The notes below the pieces were generated by a model, which ran no database searches, was not told the DNA's origin, and saw only the letters and a program-made list of their open reading frames with translations. Positions 17,688 to 25,209 of a DNA stretch of 64,000 bases are shown in pieces. Position 1 is the stretch's first letter, and each line of letters starts with the position of its first letter. Made by a program: the position numbers and the translations under genes. This stretch comes from Vulcanimicrobiota bacterium (GTDB taxonomy: Bacteria > Vulcanimicrobiota > Xenobia > Xenobiales > JADMJV01), in assembly GCA_019637395.1 (NCBI GenBank), contig JAHBVR010000006.1, forward strand, positions 62,001 through 126,000, read 5' to 3'.

Positions 17688-18680
17688 ATGACTCAGGCTG
17701 CCGCGACGGGGAATATTCTGGTAACAGGCTCACTGGCCTACGACTACATCATGGACTTCCCCGGACACTTCAAGGATCATATCCTTCCGGACAAGCTCCA
17801 CTGCATCAACATCTCGTTCCTGGTGGACAAGCTCAAGAAGCAGCGGGGCGGCTGCGCGGCCAACATCGCCTATACCATGGCCTTGCTGGGCGAAAGACCG
17901 CGCATCGTAGCCTCGGCCGGCCGCGACTTCAGCGAGTATTCGGCCTGGCTCAGCGAGCAAGGAGTGGACGTCAGCGCAATCTTTCGCGTGGATGACGAAG
18001 TGACGGCCACCTGCTTCATCACCACCGACCGGGCCGACAATCAGATTACCGGTTTCTACGTGGGCGCCATGGCCAAAGCCCGAGAAATCAGCTTGAAGGC
18101 CAGCGCCGGCCCCAATCCGCAAATTTGCGTGATTGCGCCCGATGATCCGGAGGCCATGCTGCGCCACGCTCAGGAATGCCGCGAAGCCAGGATCCCGTTC
18201 GTTTACGATCCTTCCTTTCAGGTGACCAATATGCCGGGAGAACCTCTCTGGTCGGGTACCATCGGAGCCAGGGCGCTGGTGCTGAATGACTACGAATTCG
18301 CTGTCTTCTGTGAAAAAACCGGTAAGACCGAAGCGGAAATCCTGCAGACCGTGGAACTGTTGGTCGTGACTCTGGGCGAAAAGGGCAGCCGCGTCAAAAC
18401 GCGCGAGGGGGAAGTGGTGGAAGTTCCCGCCGCCAAAATCTCCGGCGTGGTAGACCCTACCGGCGCCGGCGACGCTTTCCGCGGTGGATTCGTGAGCGGA
18501 TTGGTGCGCGGTCTGCCTCTGGCTTTGTGCGGCCGCCTGGGCAGCGTAGCCTCAGCTTACGTGGTCGAGCAGTACGGCACCCAAAATCACGCTTACACAA
18601 GGGAAAATTTCCAGGCCCGTTACGAACTCAACTTCGGCAAGGCGGAGCAATCCTTGTTCCGCGACGCCTCGTTGGTGTAA
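17688..18680 (+). CDS. PfkB-family carbohydrate/nucleoside kinase
   Basis: A 330-residue ribokinase-fold enzyme that phosphorylates a sugar or nucleoside using ATP. The N-terminal block L-V-T-G-S-L-A-Y-D-Y, the substrate motif G-G-C-A-A-N-I-A-Y-T, and the C-terminal P-T-G-A-G-D-A-F-R-G-G-F (anion hole and catalytic Asp) are intact. The N-terminus, with its long D-Y-I-M-D-F-P-G-H-F-K-D-H segment, resembles adenosine-kinase-like PfkB members, but the substrate cannot be fixed. Its last 61 bp overlap the 3' end of mobB on the opposite strand. Confidence 0.9.
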   Translation: MTQAAATGNILVTGSLAYDYIMDFPGHFKDHILPDKLHCINISFLVDKLKKQRGGCAANIAYTMALLGERPRIVASAGRDFSEYSAWLSEQGVDVSAIFRVDDEVTATCFITTDRADNQITGFYVGAMAKAREISLKASAGPNPQICVIAPDDPEAMLRHAQECREARIPFVYDPSFQVTNMPGEPLWSGTIGARALVLNDYEFAVFCEKTGKTEAEILQTVELLVVTLGEKGSRVKTREGEVVEVPAAKISGVVDPTGAGDAFRGGFVSGLVRGLPLALCGRLGSVASAYVVEQYGTQNHAYTRENFQARYELNFGKAEQSLFRDASLV

Positions 18681-19105
18681 AAAGCCGTCCACGCCTCCGG
18701 GTCATCCAGAGGCAGGCAAGGCAAAGCGCCCAGCCGGTCGCCGATGGTGGCCAGCAGGGCGCTTTCTTGCATCATGGGCGGCTGACCGCGCAGTACTTCG
18801 ATTTTGGGGAAAGGCCAGCTTTTGCCCCCTTCGACCAGCAGCAAATCCACCCGCTCAGACAACCAGCGGGCCAGTTCCACCCGGTCGAATTCCCCTCGCA
18901 ACTGCACACCATCGGCCGCAACCCATCCCGTCAACACGCCCTGCAGACGAGCGCTGTCCTTGTGCGGTGGTTCAGCAGGCAAGGAATGATGGCTGTGCTT
19001 GAGTGCCCCCACCCGCCAGCCCAGACTCCGCAAATAATCCAGCCAGCGCTCCAGGACGGTGGTTTTCCCGCTGCCGCTACGCCCCACCAGGCAGAGAATC
19101 TTCAT
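18620..19105 (-). CDS. mobB: Molybdopterin-guanine dinucleotide biosynthesis protein B
   Basis: A 161-residue P-loop protein. It starts M-K-I-L-C-L-V-G-R-S-G-S-G-K-T-T (Walker A) and has the G-A-L-K-H-S-H-H segment and the L-L-L-V-E-G-G-K block typical of MobB, which assists attachment of GMP to molybdopterin. The C-terminal ~20 residues are read antisense to the end of the PfkB gene and are probably not conserved. Its start overlaps the HAD gene stop by 4 bp. No mobA or molybdoenzyme gene is seen in the window. Confidence 0.88.
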   Translation of the reverse strand: MKILCLVGRSGSGKTTVLERWLDYLRSLGWRVGALKHSHHSLPAEPPHKDSARLQGVLTGWVAADGVQLRGEFDRVELARWLSERVDLLLVEGGKSWPFPKIEVLRGQPPMMQESALLATIGDRLGALPCLPLDDPEAWTAFYTNEASRNKDCSALPKLSS

Positions 19106-19872
19106 TTCAAACTGTCGAGCACGGCCTGATAAAGATCCTCCGGCCGGTCCACGACGATATCCGGGCCGGCCTGGCGCACGCGGGCGGCGCTCACCCAGCC
19201 GTAGCTGACTGCTACGGTCTTCAGACCGTTGAACTTGCCGGCATCCACGTCCAGGGGAGTATCACCCACCATCACACCCTGGCTGACCCCGAGAATTTCC
19301 AGCGTGCGGGCCACCTTCTCCCGCTTGGCGGAGCTGCCGTCTTCGCCACCGGTAAAGTGCTTGAAATAGCTGTCCAGGCTGGCTTCCTCAGCCTTCTGAT
19401 GGAGGGCCTCTTCGGGAGTGGCGTCACCGGCGCGCACCGCCACCACCGGCGGCCGCGGCGGGGGACCACCGACCGGATCGCCTTGAGAGCCTCGACCCAG
19501 AGTGATCGTCTGCACTCCCAACTCGGCGCGCATGCGCTGGCGGATCAAGGCCGAGTTGGTGGTGGAGACGATGGCCAGCGGAGCCACTTCGCTCCAGCGC
19601 CGCAGATTATCCGCGATTCCCGGGAAAAGGGGGGCGCTTTGGTAGTCCAAATATTCGTCGCTCCAAACCTGGACTTCGCGAAACTCTTCAGCGCTGAAAC
19701 CCATCTCATAGTAATTCTCTTCCCAACGCGGGTTATACCACTCGAGGAACTCCTCCATCGTATGGATGGGCATCTTCTTGTTCCAGCGCCGGGCCGCCTC
19801 AAAATAAAGATCATAGTAGAGCGTGCGCGAATCGCAAAGAACACCGTCCCAGTCCAACAAAATCGCCTTCAT
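19102..19872 (-). CDS. HAD-superfamily hydrolase
   Basis: A 256-residue phosphatase-like protein. Motif I is L-L-D-W-D-G-V-L-C-D-S near residue 6, motif II is I-V-S-T-T-N-S-A, and motif IV is V-G-D-T-P-L-D-V-D-A-G. The large helical cap after motif I fits the phosphoglycolate-phosphatase-like class. The start is placed at the ATG before K-A-I-L-L-D, preceded by GGGAGAGG six bases upstream; the frame is open further but the extra residues are not protein-like. The substrate is unknown. Confidence 0.87.
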   Translation of the reverse strand: MKAILLDWDGVLCDSRTLYYDLYFEAARRWNKKMPIHTMEEFLEWYNPRWEENYYEMGFSAEEFREVQVWSDEYLDYQSAPLFPGIADNLRRWSEVAPLAIVSTTNSALIRQRMRAELGVQTITLGRGSQGDPVGGPPPRPPVVAVRAGDATPEEALHQKAEEASLDSYFKHFTGGEDGSSAKREKVARTLEILGVSQGVMVGDTPLDVDAGKFNGLKTVAVSYGWVSAARVRQAGPDIVVDRPEDLYQAVLDSLK

Positions 19873-19924
19873 AGCCAACCTCTCCCTATAGGATCCAGGC
19901 GCTCCTGTCCGGAAACGGCACGCC

Positions 19925-20335
19925 ATGGAGAGCCTGAGTCAAATTGCGGTGCGCTATGCGGAGACCGACCAGATGGGGGTGGTTCATCATTCCCATTATC
20001 CAGTCTATTTCGAGCAGGGGCGAACCGACTTCTTCATCCAGCATCTAAGGCCTTACGCCGAGTTCGAGGCGCAGGGCATACTCGCGCCTGTTCTGTCGTA
20101 TCAGGTGGAGATCCTGGGCCGGGCCGGCTACGGGGACGTACTGCAAGTGCGCACGCGCGCCGACTGGATGAAGGGAGTGCGCATCCAGATGAGCTACCGG
20201 CTCGAGGTCGGAGGACATGCCGTGGCTCGAGGCAGCAGCCTGCACGGACTGGTCGGGCCTGATCTGAAGCCAGCCAATCCCCGCCGCTTCGGCCCGCTCT
20301 TTCAGGAACTTCTTAAGGTTTTTCCCCGCCCGTGA
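19925..20335 (+). CDS. YbgC-like hot-dog acyl-CoA thioesterase
   Basis: A 136-residue hot-dog protein of the 4-hydroxybenzoyl-CoA thioesterase family. The block V-R-Y-A-E-T-D-Q-M-G-V-V-H-H-S-H-Y near the start contains the catalytic Asp, followed by F-E-Q-G-R-T-D-F-F. It would hydrolyse short or aromatic acyl-CoAs in the cytoplasm. The gene overlaps the next one by 4 bp (GTGA). No tol-pal genes are adjacent, unlike the common ybgC context in proteobacteria. Confidence 0.9.
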   Translation: MESLSQIAVRYAETDQMGVVHHSHYPVYFEQGRTDFFIQHLRPYAEFEAQGILAPVLSYQVEILGRAGYGDVLQVRTRADWMKGVRIQMSYRLEVGGHAVARGSSLHGLVGPDLKPANPRRFGPLFQELLKVFPRP

Positions 20336-20535
20336 GCCAATTGCAGGACGACGAATTCTACATGGATAAAGGACTGTTCGTATTAACCGAACGTTTTCTT
20401 TGGCGACGCGGCTATTGCTGCGGTAGCGGTTGTCGGCACTGCCCCTTCGACCACGAATCAGTGCCTGCGCGCACCAAAGAAAGCTTGAGCCCCCCCGTTT
20501 TCCACTTTGGAAAGCATCCTGGAGAGACCGAATGA
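20332..20535 (+). CDS. Small Cys-rich protein, DUF5522-like
   Basis: A 67-residue protein whose core reads F-Y-M-D-K-G-L-F-V-L-T-E-R-F followed by R-R-G-Y-C-C-G-S-G-C-R-H-C-P-F. This matches the DUF5522 pattern of four close cysteines and a histidine, likely a metal or iron-sulfur site. The function of the family is not known. It starts at a GTG overlapping the thioesterase stop and its own stop overlaps the ATG of the next gene, so all three are translationally linked. The last ~20 residues are not family-like. Confidence 0.75.
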   Translation: MSQLQDDEFYMDKGLFVLTERFLWRRGYCCGSGCRHCPFDHESVPARTKESLSPPVFHFGKHPGETE

Positions 20536-21227
20536 AGAAGACGCTTCTGTCCCTGCTCCTGGTCAGCGCCCCCCTGGCGGCTGAGCCCCAGCTATTTGTG
20601 CGCAATCAACCTTTCGCCGGGCCGGTGCGCTGGTTTCCGGCCCGAACCCTGGCGCCTCTAGACGGCCTGCTGGAGTCCCTGGGTTGCAGCTGGCAGGTCG
20701 ACCAGGGCAAACTCCAAGTGAGCTGCCAGGGCCAGGGTGGACCGGCCCTGAAAGAAATCCTGCCCATCAGTCTGGAGGGACGCACCGTCCGTCTGGAACA
20801 GCACATCCAGCAAGATCGGATTTTTGTGGACGTGGACCAGGTGGCCGCCGCCCTCCAATGTTCCTATCGCAAGGGGGCGGACGGCACTGTCGATCTCTAC
20901 GGCCCCTTGCTCTCCCAAGGCCTGGGCCAGGGCGCTCTGCGCGGCAGCAGTGATGACCCCAGCTTTCCCGTGCACCTGGAAAAGGTGCAGTTGACCCCGA
21001 TGGGCGGAGTGATGCGCGGCTTCGCCCGCCTCAAGCATCAAGGACAAGACCCTTTCAAATGGGTGCTGGTGCGCGTGGCCGTGTATGAAAAATCCGGCCG
21101 CCAGGTGGCCCGTTGCACGGAGTTGGTCAAGGATTTGAAGCCAGGCGCGGAAGCTTTCGTGCAGTTCCCCAAACTGGTGGGCCAATGTCAAAACCCTGTT
21201 ATGCGAGTCGAGTTCGAGGCCAGATAG
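20532..21227 (+). CDS. Secreted protein with copper-amine-oxidase-N-like domain
   Basis: A 231-residue protein with a signal peptide (M-K-K-T-L-L-S-L-L-L-V-S-A-P-L-A-A-E). Residues ~25-130 resemble the Cu_amine_oxidN1 fold: R-W-F-P-A-R-T-L-A-P-L-D-G-L-L-E-S-L-G, a strand pair, and F-V-D-V-D-Q-V-A-A-A-L. This domain is common in secreted proteins and is not itself an oxidase. The C-terminal ~90 residues look like a beta-sandwich with no clear name. The start is the ATG that overlaps the DUF5522 gene stop, not the upstream frame extension. Confidence 0.72.
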   Translation: MKKTLLSLLLVSAPLAAEPQLFVRNQPFAGPVRWFPARTLAPLDGLLESLGCSWQVDQGKLQVSCQGQGGPALKEILPISLEGRTVRLEQHIQQDRIFVDVDQVAAALQCSYRKGADGTVDLYGPLLSQGLGQGALRGSSDDPSFPVHLEKVQLTPMGGVMRGFARLKHQGQDPFKWVLVRVAVYEKSGRQVARCTELVKDLKPGAEAFVQFPKLVGQCQNPVMRVEFEAR

Positions 21228-21228
21228 A

Positions 21229-22545
21229 CTACTTGACGACGCGCAGGCGGCCGCTGCCGCTTTGACGGGCGTCGCGCCCGCGGTGGCGGGCGATCAGGTC
21301 CATAATGGTGCGAGCCAATCTGTCCGGATCGTGGCGCACCCAATCGGTTTCACTGAGCAGGCTGGTGCCCACTCCTTCGACTCCCAGCGCAGCCAATCGT
21401 TCTAACTGAGGGTCGACGGGGAGGGCGCCTTCGGCGCGATACTTCTCGGCCAGCTTCTCGGGATCGCCCAGGTTGACCAGGACATAGTCCAGCCCGACAT
21501 CGGCGTGCTCGAGCAGCCTCTCCACGTGATCAGCGGCGCCCATGCCGTCGGTTTCCCCGGGCTGGGTCATGACGTTGCAAATGTAGATCTTAGGGGCATT
21601 GGAACGACGAATGGCCTCGGCGATCTCGGGCACCAACAGATTGGGTATGACGCTGGTATAGAGGCTGCCCGGCCCCAGCAGAATGGCGTCGGCCTGCTCG
21701 AGAGCGGCGATGACCTGCTGCGGGGGCCTCACATCGGCGGGCTCCAGACTGATGGTGTCAATGCAAGTATCCACGGGATGCTTGGGAATCATCGACTCGC
21801 CCGTGACCTTGCTGCCGTCGCTGTAACAGGCGGTCAGATTGACGGGACTCAGAGTAGCCGGCAAAACCTGGCCGCGCACGGCTAGAATCTGACTGGAGAG
21901 CTGAATGGCCACCTCGAAGTCCCCGGCCAGATCGGTCAGGGCGGCCAGAAACAAATTGCCGAAGGAGTGGCCTTCCAATCCGCCCTGGGCAAAGCGGTAG
22001 CGAAACAACTCCTTGAGCAAAGACTCATCGTCGGCCAGCGCCACCAGACAGTTGCGCACATCGCCGGGGGCCAGAATTCCCAGGTCCTGGCGCAGCTTGC
22101 CGGAACTACCTCCGTCATCGCTGACGGCCACCACCGCGGTCACATTGCTGGTAAAGGCTTTGAGGCCGCGCAGCAGGGTGGAAAGGCCGGTGCCACCGCC
22201 GAGGGCCACCAGCCTCAAGCCTTGATCAAGGTAGCGCCGGTCATAAAGCACTTCCACCAGCTGCTTACGCGGCTGAAAGGCTACCGCCGCGCTGAGAGTC
22301 TGAAAGAAACGGCGCAGTGCGAAGACCACAATCATCAATCCGACGATCATCAGTAGCGTGCCAGTGACCTTGGGAGGGACAGGTGGATCTCCCACCCAGT
22401 GTCGGACCCGCACGGCTACGAAGTCGGCCGCCATCAAGAGACCGGCGGAGAAAGCGATGCCTCCCAGCGTGGCCAGGAAAAGCCAGCGCTTGATGCGCAT
22501 TCCCAGAGCCAACCACTTCAGCCAGTTTGAAGAGGGCAGGGTCAC
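21229..22545 (-). CDS. yvcK: YvcK-family (gluconeogenesis factor/CofD-like) protein, membrane anchored
   Basis: A 438-residue protein. Two N-terminal hydrophobic segments (~residues 20-40 and 62-82) precede the YvcK domain, which begins L-V-A-L-G-G-G-T-G-L-S-T-L-L-R-G. Conserved blocks are V-S-D-D-G-G-S-S-G-K-L-R, G-D-V-R-N-C-L-V-A-L, H-S-F-G-N-L-F-L-A-A-L and L-G-P-G-S-L-Y-T-S. YvcK binds UDP-sugars and supports cell-wall synthesis and growth on gluconeogenic carbon sources. The membrane extension is found in some lineages only. It starts at a GTG directly after rapZ, as in the usual rapZ-yvcK arrangement; whiA is not present here. Confidence 0.93.
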   Translation of the reverse strand: MTLPSSNWLKWLALGMRIKRWLFLATLGGIAFSAGLLMAADFVAVRVRHWVGDPPVPPKVTGTLLMIVGLMIVVFALRRFFQTLSAAVAFQPRKQLVEVLYDRRYLDQGLRLVALGGGTGLSTLLRGLKAFTSNVTAVVAVSDDGGSSGKLRQDLGILAPGDVRNCLVALADDESLLKELFRYRFAQGGLEGHSFGNLFLAALTDLAGDFEVAIQLSSQILAVRGQVLPATLSPVNLTACYSDGSKVTGESMIPKHPVDTCIDTISLEPADVRPPQQVIAALEQADAILLGPGSLYTSVIPNLLVPEIAEAIRRSNAPKIYICNVMTQPGETDGMGAADHVERLLEHADVGLDYVLVNLGDPEKLAEKYRAEGALPVDPQLERLAALGVEGVGTSLLSETDWVRHDPDRLARTIMDLIARHRGRDARQSGSGRLRVVK

Positions 22546-23427
22546 TTAGATTGCGGCGATCCTTCGCTGCTCTCGCTCGATATCGCGGTGTTGCACGGTC
22601 ACGAGGTAGCCGGCACGGCGCAAATCTTTGGAGATCTTATCGGCAATGGCTGTCGAACGGTGCTGTCCACCTGTGCAACCGATGCCCAGGGTGACCTGAT
22701 GCTTGCCTTCCTGCTGGTATTTGGGAAAGAGAAAGAGCAGCAAGCCTTCTACCCGTTCTAAGAATTCTTTAGCGTCGGCGCGCTCGAGGACGAACTTGGC
22801 CACCGGGGCATCCAGTCCGGTCAGACGCCGCATCTCGGGCACATAGTATGGATTGGCGATAAAGCGCACATCGAAGACCAGATCCGCGTCGGCTGGAACC
22901 CCGTGTTTGAAACCAAAGCTGACCACATGGATCTGCACCTTGCCCAGAGCCACGTCCAAATCGAGCGTTTCGCGCAAAAGGCTCTGCAACTGGCTGGGAG
23001 TCAGGTTGCTGGTATCCAGGATGGCGGAAGCCATCGAGCGCAGACCGGCCAGTTCGCGAGCTTCCTCTTGAATGGCCTGGAGCACTCCTCCCTGACTGGT
23101 GAGCGGATGGCGCCGGCGGGTTTCGGAGAAGCGGCGAACCAGAACCGCTTCACTGGCTTCGAAGAAAATAATCTTGGGTTCGAAACCCATGGCCGGCAAC
23201 TCGTTGAGAGACTGTTGCAGTTCAGGAAAAAAACTACGTCCACGCACATCGATGACCATGGCCAGTCGATTGACGCTGGAGGAAGCGCAGAGTTCGGCAA
23301 ACTTAGGTATCAGCGCCGGGGGCAGGTTATCGACACAGAAGAAACCTTCATCTTCCAGGCTCTTCACGGCCAGACTTTTGCCGGCGCCCGACAAACCGGT
23401 CAAAATGACAAACTTTTGTTGCTCCAC
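22546..23427 (-). CDS. rapZ: RapZ/YvcJ-family P-loop nucleotide-binding protein
   Basis: A 293-residue protein with Walker A G-L-S-G-A-G-K-S near residue 10, F-C-V-D-N-L-P-P, R-R-H-P-L, and the C-terminal block T-L-G-I-G-C-T-G-G-Q-H-R-S characteristic of the RapZ family. In proteobacteria RapZ controls glmS small RNAs; in Gram-positives the orthologue YvcJ affects competence. The start is placed at the GTG before E-Q-Q-K-F-V-I-L-T, matching the family N-terminus; the longer TTG-started frame adds residues not seen in the family. The yvcK gene follows with no gap. Confidence 0.92.
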   Translation of the reverse strand: MEQQKFVILTGLSGAGKSLAVKSLEDEGFFCVDNLPPALIPKFAELCASSSVNRLAMVIDVRGRSFFPELQQSLNELPAMGFEPKIIFFEASEAVLVRRFSETRRRHPLTSQGGVLQAIQEEARELAGLRSMASAILDTSNLTPSQLQSLLRETLDLDVALGKVQIHVVSFGFKHGVPADADLVFDVRFIANPYYVPEMRRLTGLDAPVAKFVLERADAKEFLERVEGLLLFLFPKYQQEGKHQVTLGIGCTGGQHRSTAIADKISKDLRRAGYLVTVQHRDIEREQRRIAAI

Positions 23428-23510
23428 AAGAGGAGAGTTTCTGCGCCCTGACGAGAATCCTTCAGCGCAAAGGGAGTTCAGCCCCCGCAAAACCCGCAAA
23501 GGATCCCCTC

Positions 23511-24185
23511 ATGAAGTTCGTTCGCGCCCTGCTGGTGCTGGCTTTGTCCGCGGCCACGCAGGCCCAGCCCGTCACCAATTCCTTCCTCAAAGGCGAGTAC
23601 GCGATTCCCAACCTCGGTGTCGCCAAGAATCTCACTCGCGAATACTGTCGCAGTCAACTCTATAAGGATGAAGTGACCTACGTCGCAAATCGCGCCAAAG
23701 ACTACCTGGAAGTTCGCCTGCAGGCGCCGGTGGACGGCAAACCCGCCATCGTCTTTGACATCGATGAAACCTGCCTGTCCAATTTTCCCTACATGGACGA
23801 ATACGATTTCGCTTTTCAAAATGGGCCCTGGAACGCCTGGATCGACAAGGCCATCGCTCCTCCCCTGGAGGGCTCCCTCGATCTCTACAAATACGCCAGA
23901 TCCAAGAGCCTGGCCGTGATCTTCATCTCTGGCCGCAACCAGATGCAGCGCCTGCAGACCGAGAACAACCTGCGCCAGGCGGGTTTTGAGGACTGGGCGG
24001 AGCTGATTCTCAAAGACATCGGCAGTACCCAGACGACAGTCGCCTTCAAATCCGACAACCGCAAAAGATTAGTCCAGGCAGGTTATAATATTCTCGTCAA
24101 CATCGGTGATCAGGACAGCGATTTACAAGGCGGTTACGCCGAATCCACCTTCAAAATCCCCAACCCGATGTATTGGGTTCCCTGA
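23511..24185 (+). CDS. Secreted class B-like acid phosphatase (HAD superfamily)
   Basis: A 224-residue protein with a signal peptide (residues 1-18, ending A-T-Q-A-Q). The HAD motif I is V-F-D-I-D-E-T-C-L-S near residue 83; motif II is F-I-S-G-R-N; an L-K-D-I-G and a lysine near 190 follow, with I-G-D-Q-D-S-D-L near 205 as motif IV. The fold is that of the acid phosphatase class B/plant vegetative-storage-protein group (Acid_phosphat_B). It would dephosphorylate organic phosphates outside the cytoplasm. It is divergent from rapZ. Confidence 0.9.
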   Translation: MKFVRALLVLALSAATQAQPVTNSFLKGEYAIPNLGVAKNLTREYCRSQLYKDEVTYVANRAKDYLEVRLQAPVDGKPAIVFDIDETCLSNFPYMDEYDFAFQNGPWNAWIDKAIAPPLEGSLDLYKYARSKSLAVIFISGRNQMQRLQTENNLRQAGFEDWAELILKDIGSTQTTVAFKSDNRKRLVQAGYNILVNIGDQDSDLQGGYAESTFKIPNPMYWVP

Positions 24186-24241
24186 GGCGTAGGAACATGC
24201 ACTTCTAAACCGAAGCGCCATCGTCGATAAGGAAGGCAACT

Positions 24242-24622
24242 GTGGAACCGGTCCTACGAAGTTTTCTCTTTTGTGAATCCGTGGTCCCCGCCCCGAGCGG
24301 TAAAATGAACTGCTATGGTCTTTTTTCCGACCTCTTTGCAGCCCAATTTCCCTACACGCAGCCTCGATTCTCGCTGCTGCTGAGCTGGGGGGGAGGGCGC
24401 GGCTTCCAGGTGCAGGTGGTCAAGATGCTCAATCCGGCCAAAACGGCCCTGTTACACCAATCTCCGGAAATGTACTTCACACTGGAAGATGAGTCGCAGT
24501 CGGCACACGTGCAGATCGACATGAATCAGATCGTGTTTACCGAAGCCGGCTCGTACATTTTCCAGATCATGCTGCACGGCCGCCAGGTGGCCGAGCACCG
24601 TCTCAACGTCCACCAACTCTAA
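24242..24622 (+). CDS. DUF6941-like small protein
   Basis: A 126-residue soluble protein. The opening P-V-L-R-S-F-L-F-C-E-S-V and G-K-M-N-C-Y-G-L-F-S-D-L resemble DUF6941, a family of unknown function. The rest is predicted beta-rich, ending Q-V-A-E-H-R-L-N-V. Translation starts at a GTG with GGAAGG a few bases upstream. A strong terminator follows 12 bp after the stop, so it is probably the last gene of its unit. Confidence 0.65.
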   Translation: MEPVLRSFLFCESVVPAPSGKMNCYGLFSDLFAAQFPYTQPRFSLLLSWGGGRGFQVQVVKMLNPAKTALLHQSPEMYFTLEDESQSAHVQIDMNQIVFTEAGSYIFQIMLHGRQVAEHRLNVHQL

Positions 24623-24634
24623 GTCTGGACAACA

Positions 24635-24662
24635 AAAAGGCGACCCTGGCGGGTCGCCTTTT
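24635..24662 (+). terminator. Intrinsic terminator after DUF6941-like gene
   Basis: AAAAGGCGACCC-TGGC-GGGTCGCCTTTT: a perfect 12-bp inverted repeat with a 4-nt loop and flanking A and T runs. The A/T symmetry means it could stop transcription from both sides, ending the plus-strand unit and the minus-strand gene at 24691. Confidence 0.92.
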
Positions 24663-24690
24663 CTGGTTATCTGAACCGGCCTGGCTGAGC

Positions 24691-25047
24691 CTAGCTGCGC
24701 AGCACCGGACCCATCATCACACCACCGGACTGCATCCCGGGTTCCAGTCCGCCGACGCTGCCGCCGGCGATGGAAAATCCGGCATTGGCGCCGGGGTTCA
24801 CGCCCTGGATAGCCAGTGGCGGCGCCGCCGCGGCCGGCTGGGAAGCTCCCCAGGCCGCCAGCAATTGGTTAGCGCCACCTTCACTTTCCCCAAGCTCAGC
24901 CGAAAGCGTCGAGCGATCGCTGGCGGGACTGCTTGCTCCCGTGCCTTTTGGCGAGGCAACACTATCTACCTGGCCAAGAAGAGGGGTCCTACCTACCTGG
25001 CCATAGCCACGTAGGGCATCCTGACTGCCAAGCCCTGAAATACTCAT
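24691..25047 (-). CDS. Small Gly/Ala/Ser-rich protein of unknown function
   Basis: A 118-residue protein opening M-S-I-S-G-L-G-S-Q-D-A-L-R-G. The body is low complexity, rich in Gly, Ala, Ser and Pro, with no signal peptide and no transmembrane segment. The start is chosen four codons inside the open frame because GGAGG lies 5-6 bases upstream of that ATG. The opening M-x-I recalls the small proteins of the 41-53 kb region, but the similarity is short. It ends next to a bidirectional terminator. Confidence 0.6.
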   Translation of the reverse strand: MSISGLGSQDALRGYGQVGRTPLLGQVDSVASPKGTGASSPASDRSTLSAELGESEGGANQLLAAWGASQPAAAAPPLAIQGVNPGANAGFSIAGGSVGGLEPGMQSGGVMMGPVLRS

Positions 25048-25209
25048 TGGTGCCTCCATTAGATCGACGGTTCGTACTGGTTTGTTATCACCTACTCTAG
25101 TCCAGTCGGAAAGGGGCGTCTAAGCCCCAAACTTTAACTATTTGTTACCGATGTAAACTTTTTCTTTCATTATGTTAAATTTCTGCTGCGCGGGACTTTG
25201 ATCCAGTGA
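25048..25209. other. AT-rich divergent promoter region
   Basis: The 162-bp gap between two divergent genes is clearly AT-richer than its surroundings and must carry promoters for both. On the minus strand TTAACA, 17 bp, TACATC is the best pair I see, but the -10 is poor. A short hairpin, GGGGC-N6-GCCCC, lies near 25107-25122 in what would be the minus-strand leader. Confidence 0.4.

Noticed and set aside
24691-25047. Gene at 24691 as a SARP-regulon member
   Set aside because: It opens M-S-I but its upstream region has no CCAACCT-type heptamer pair in the right spacing, so I did not include it.
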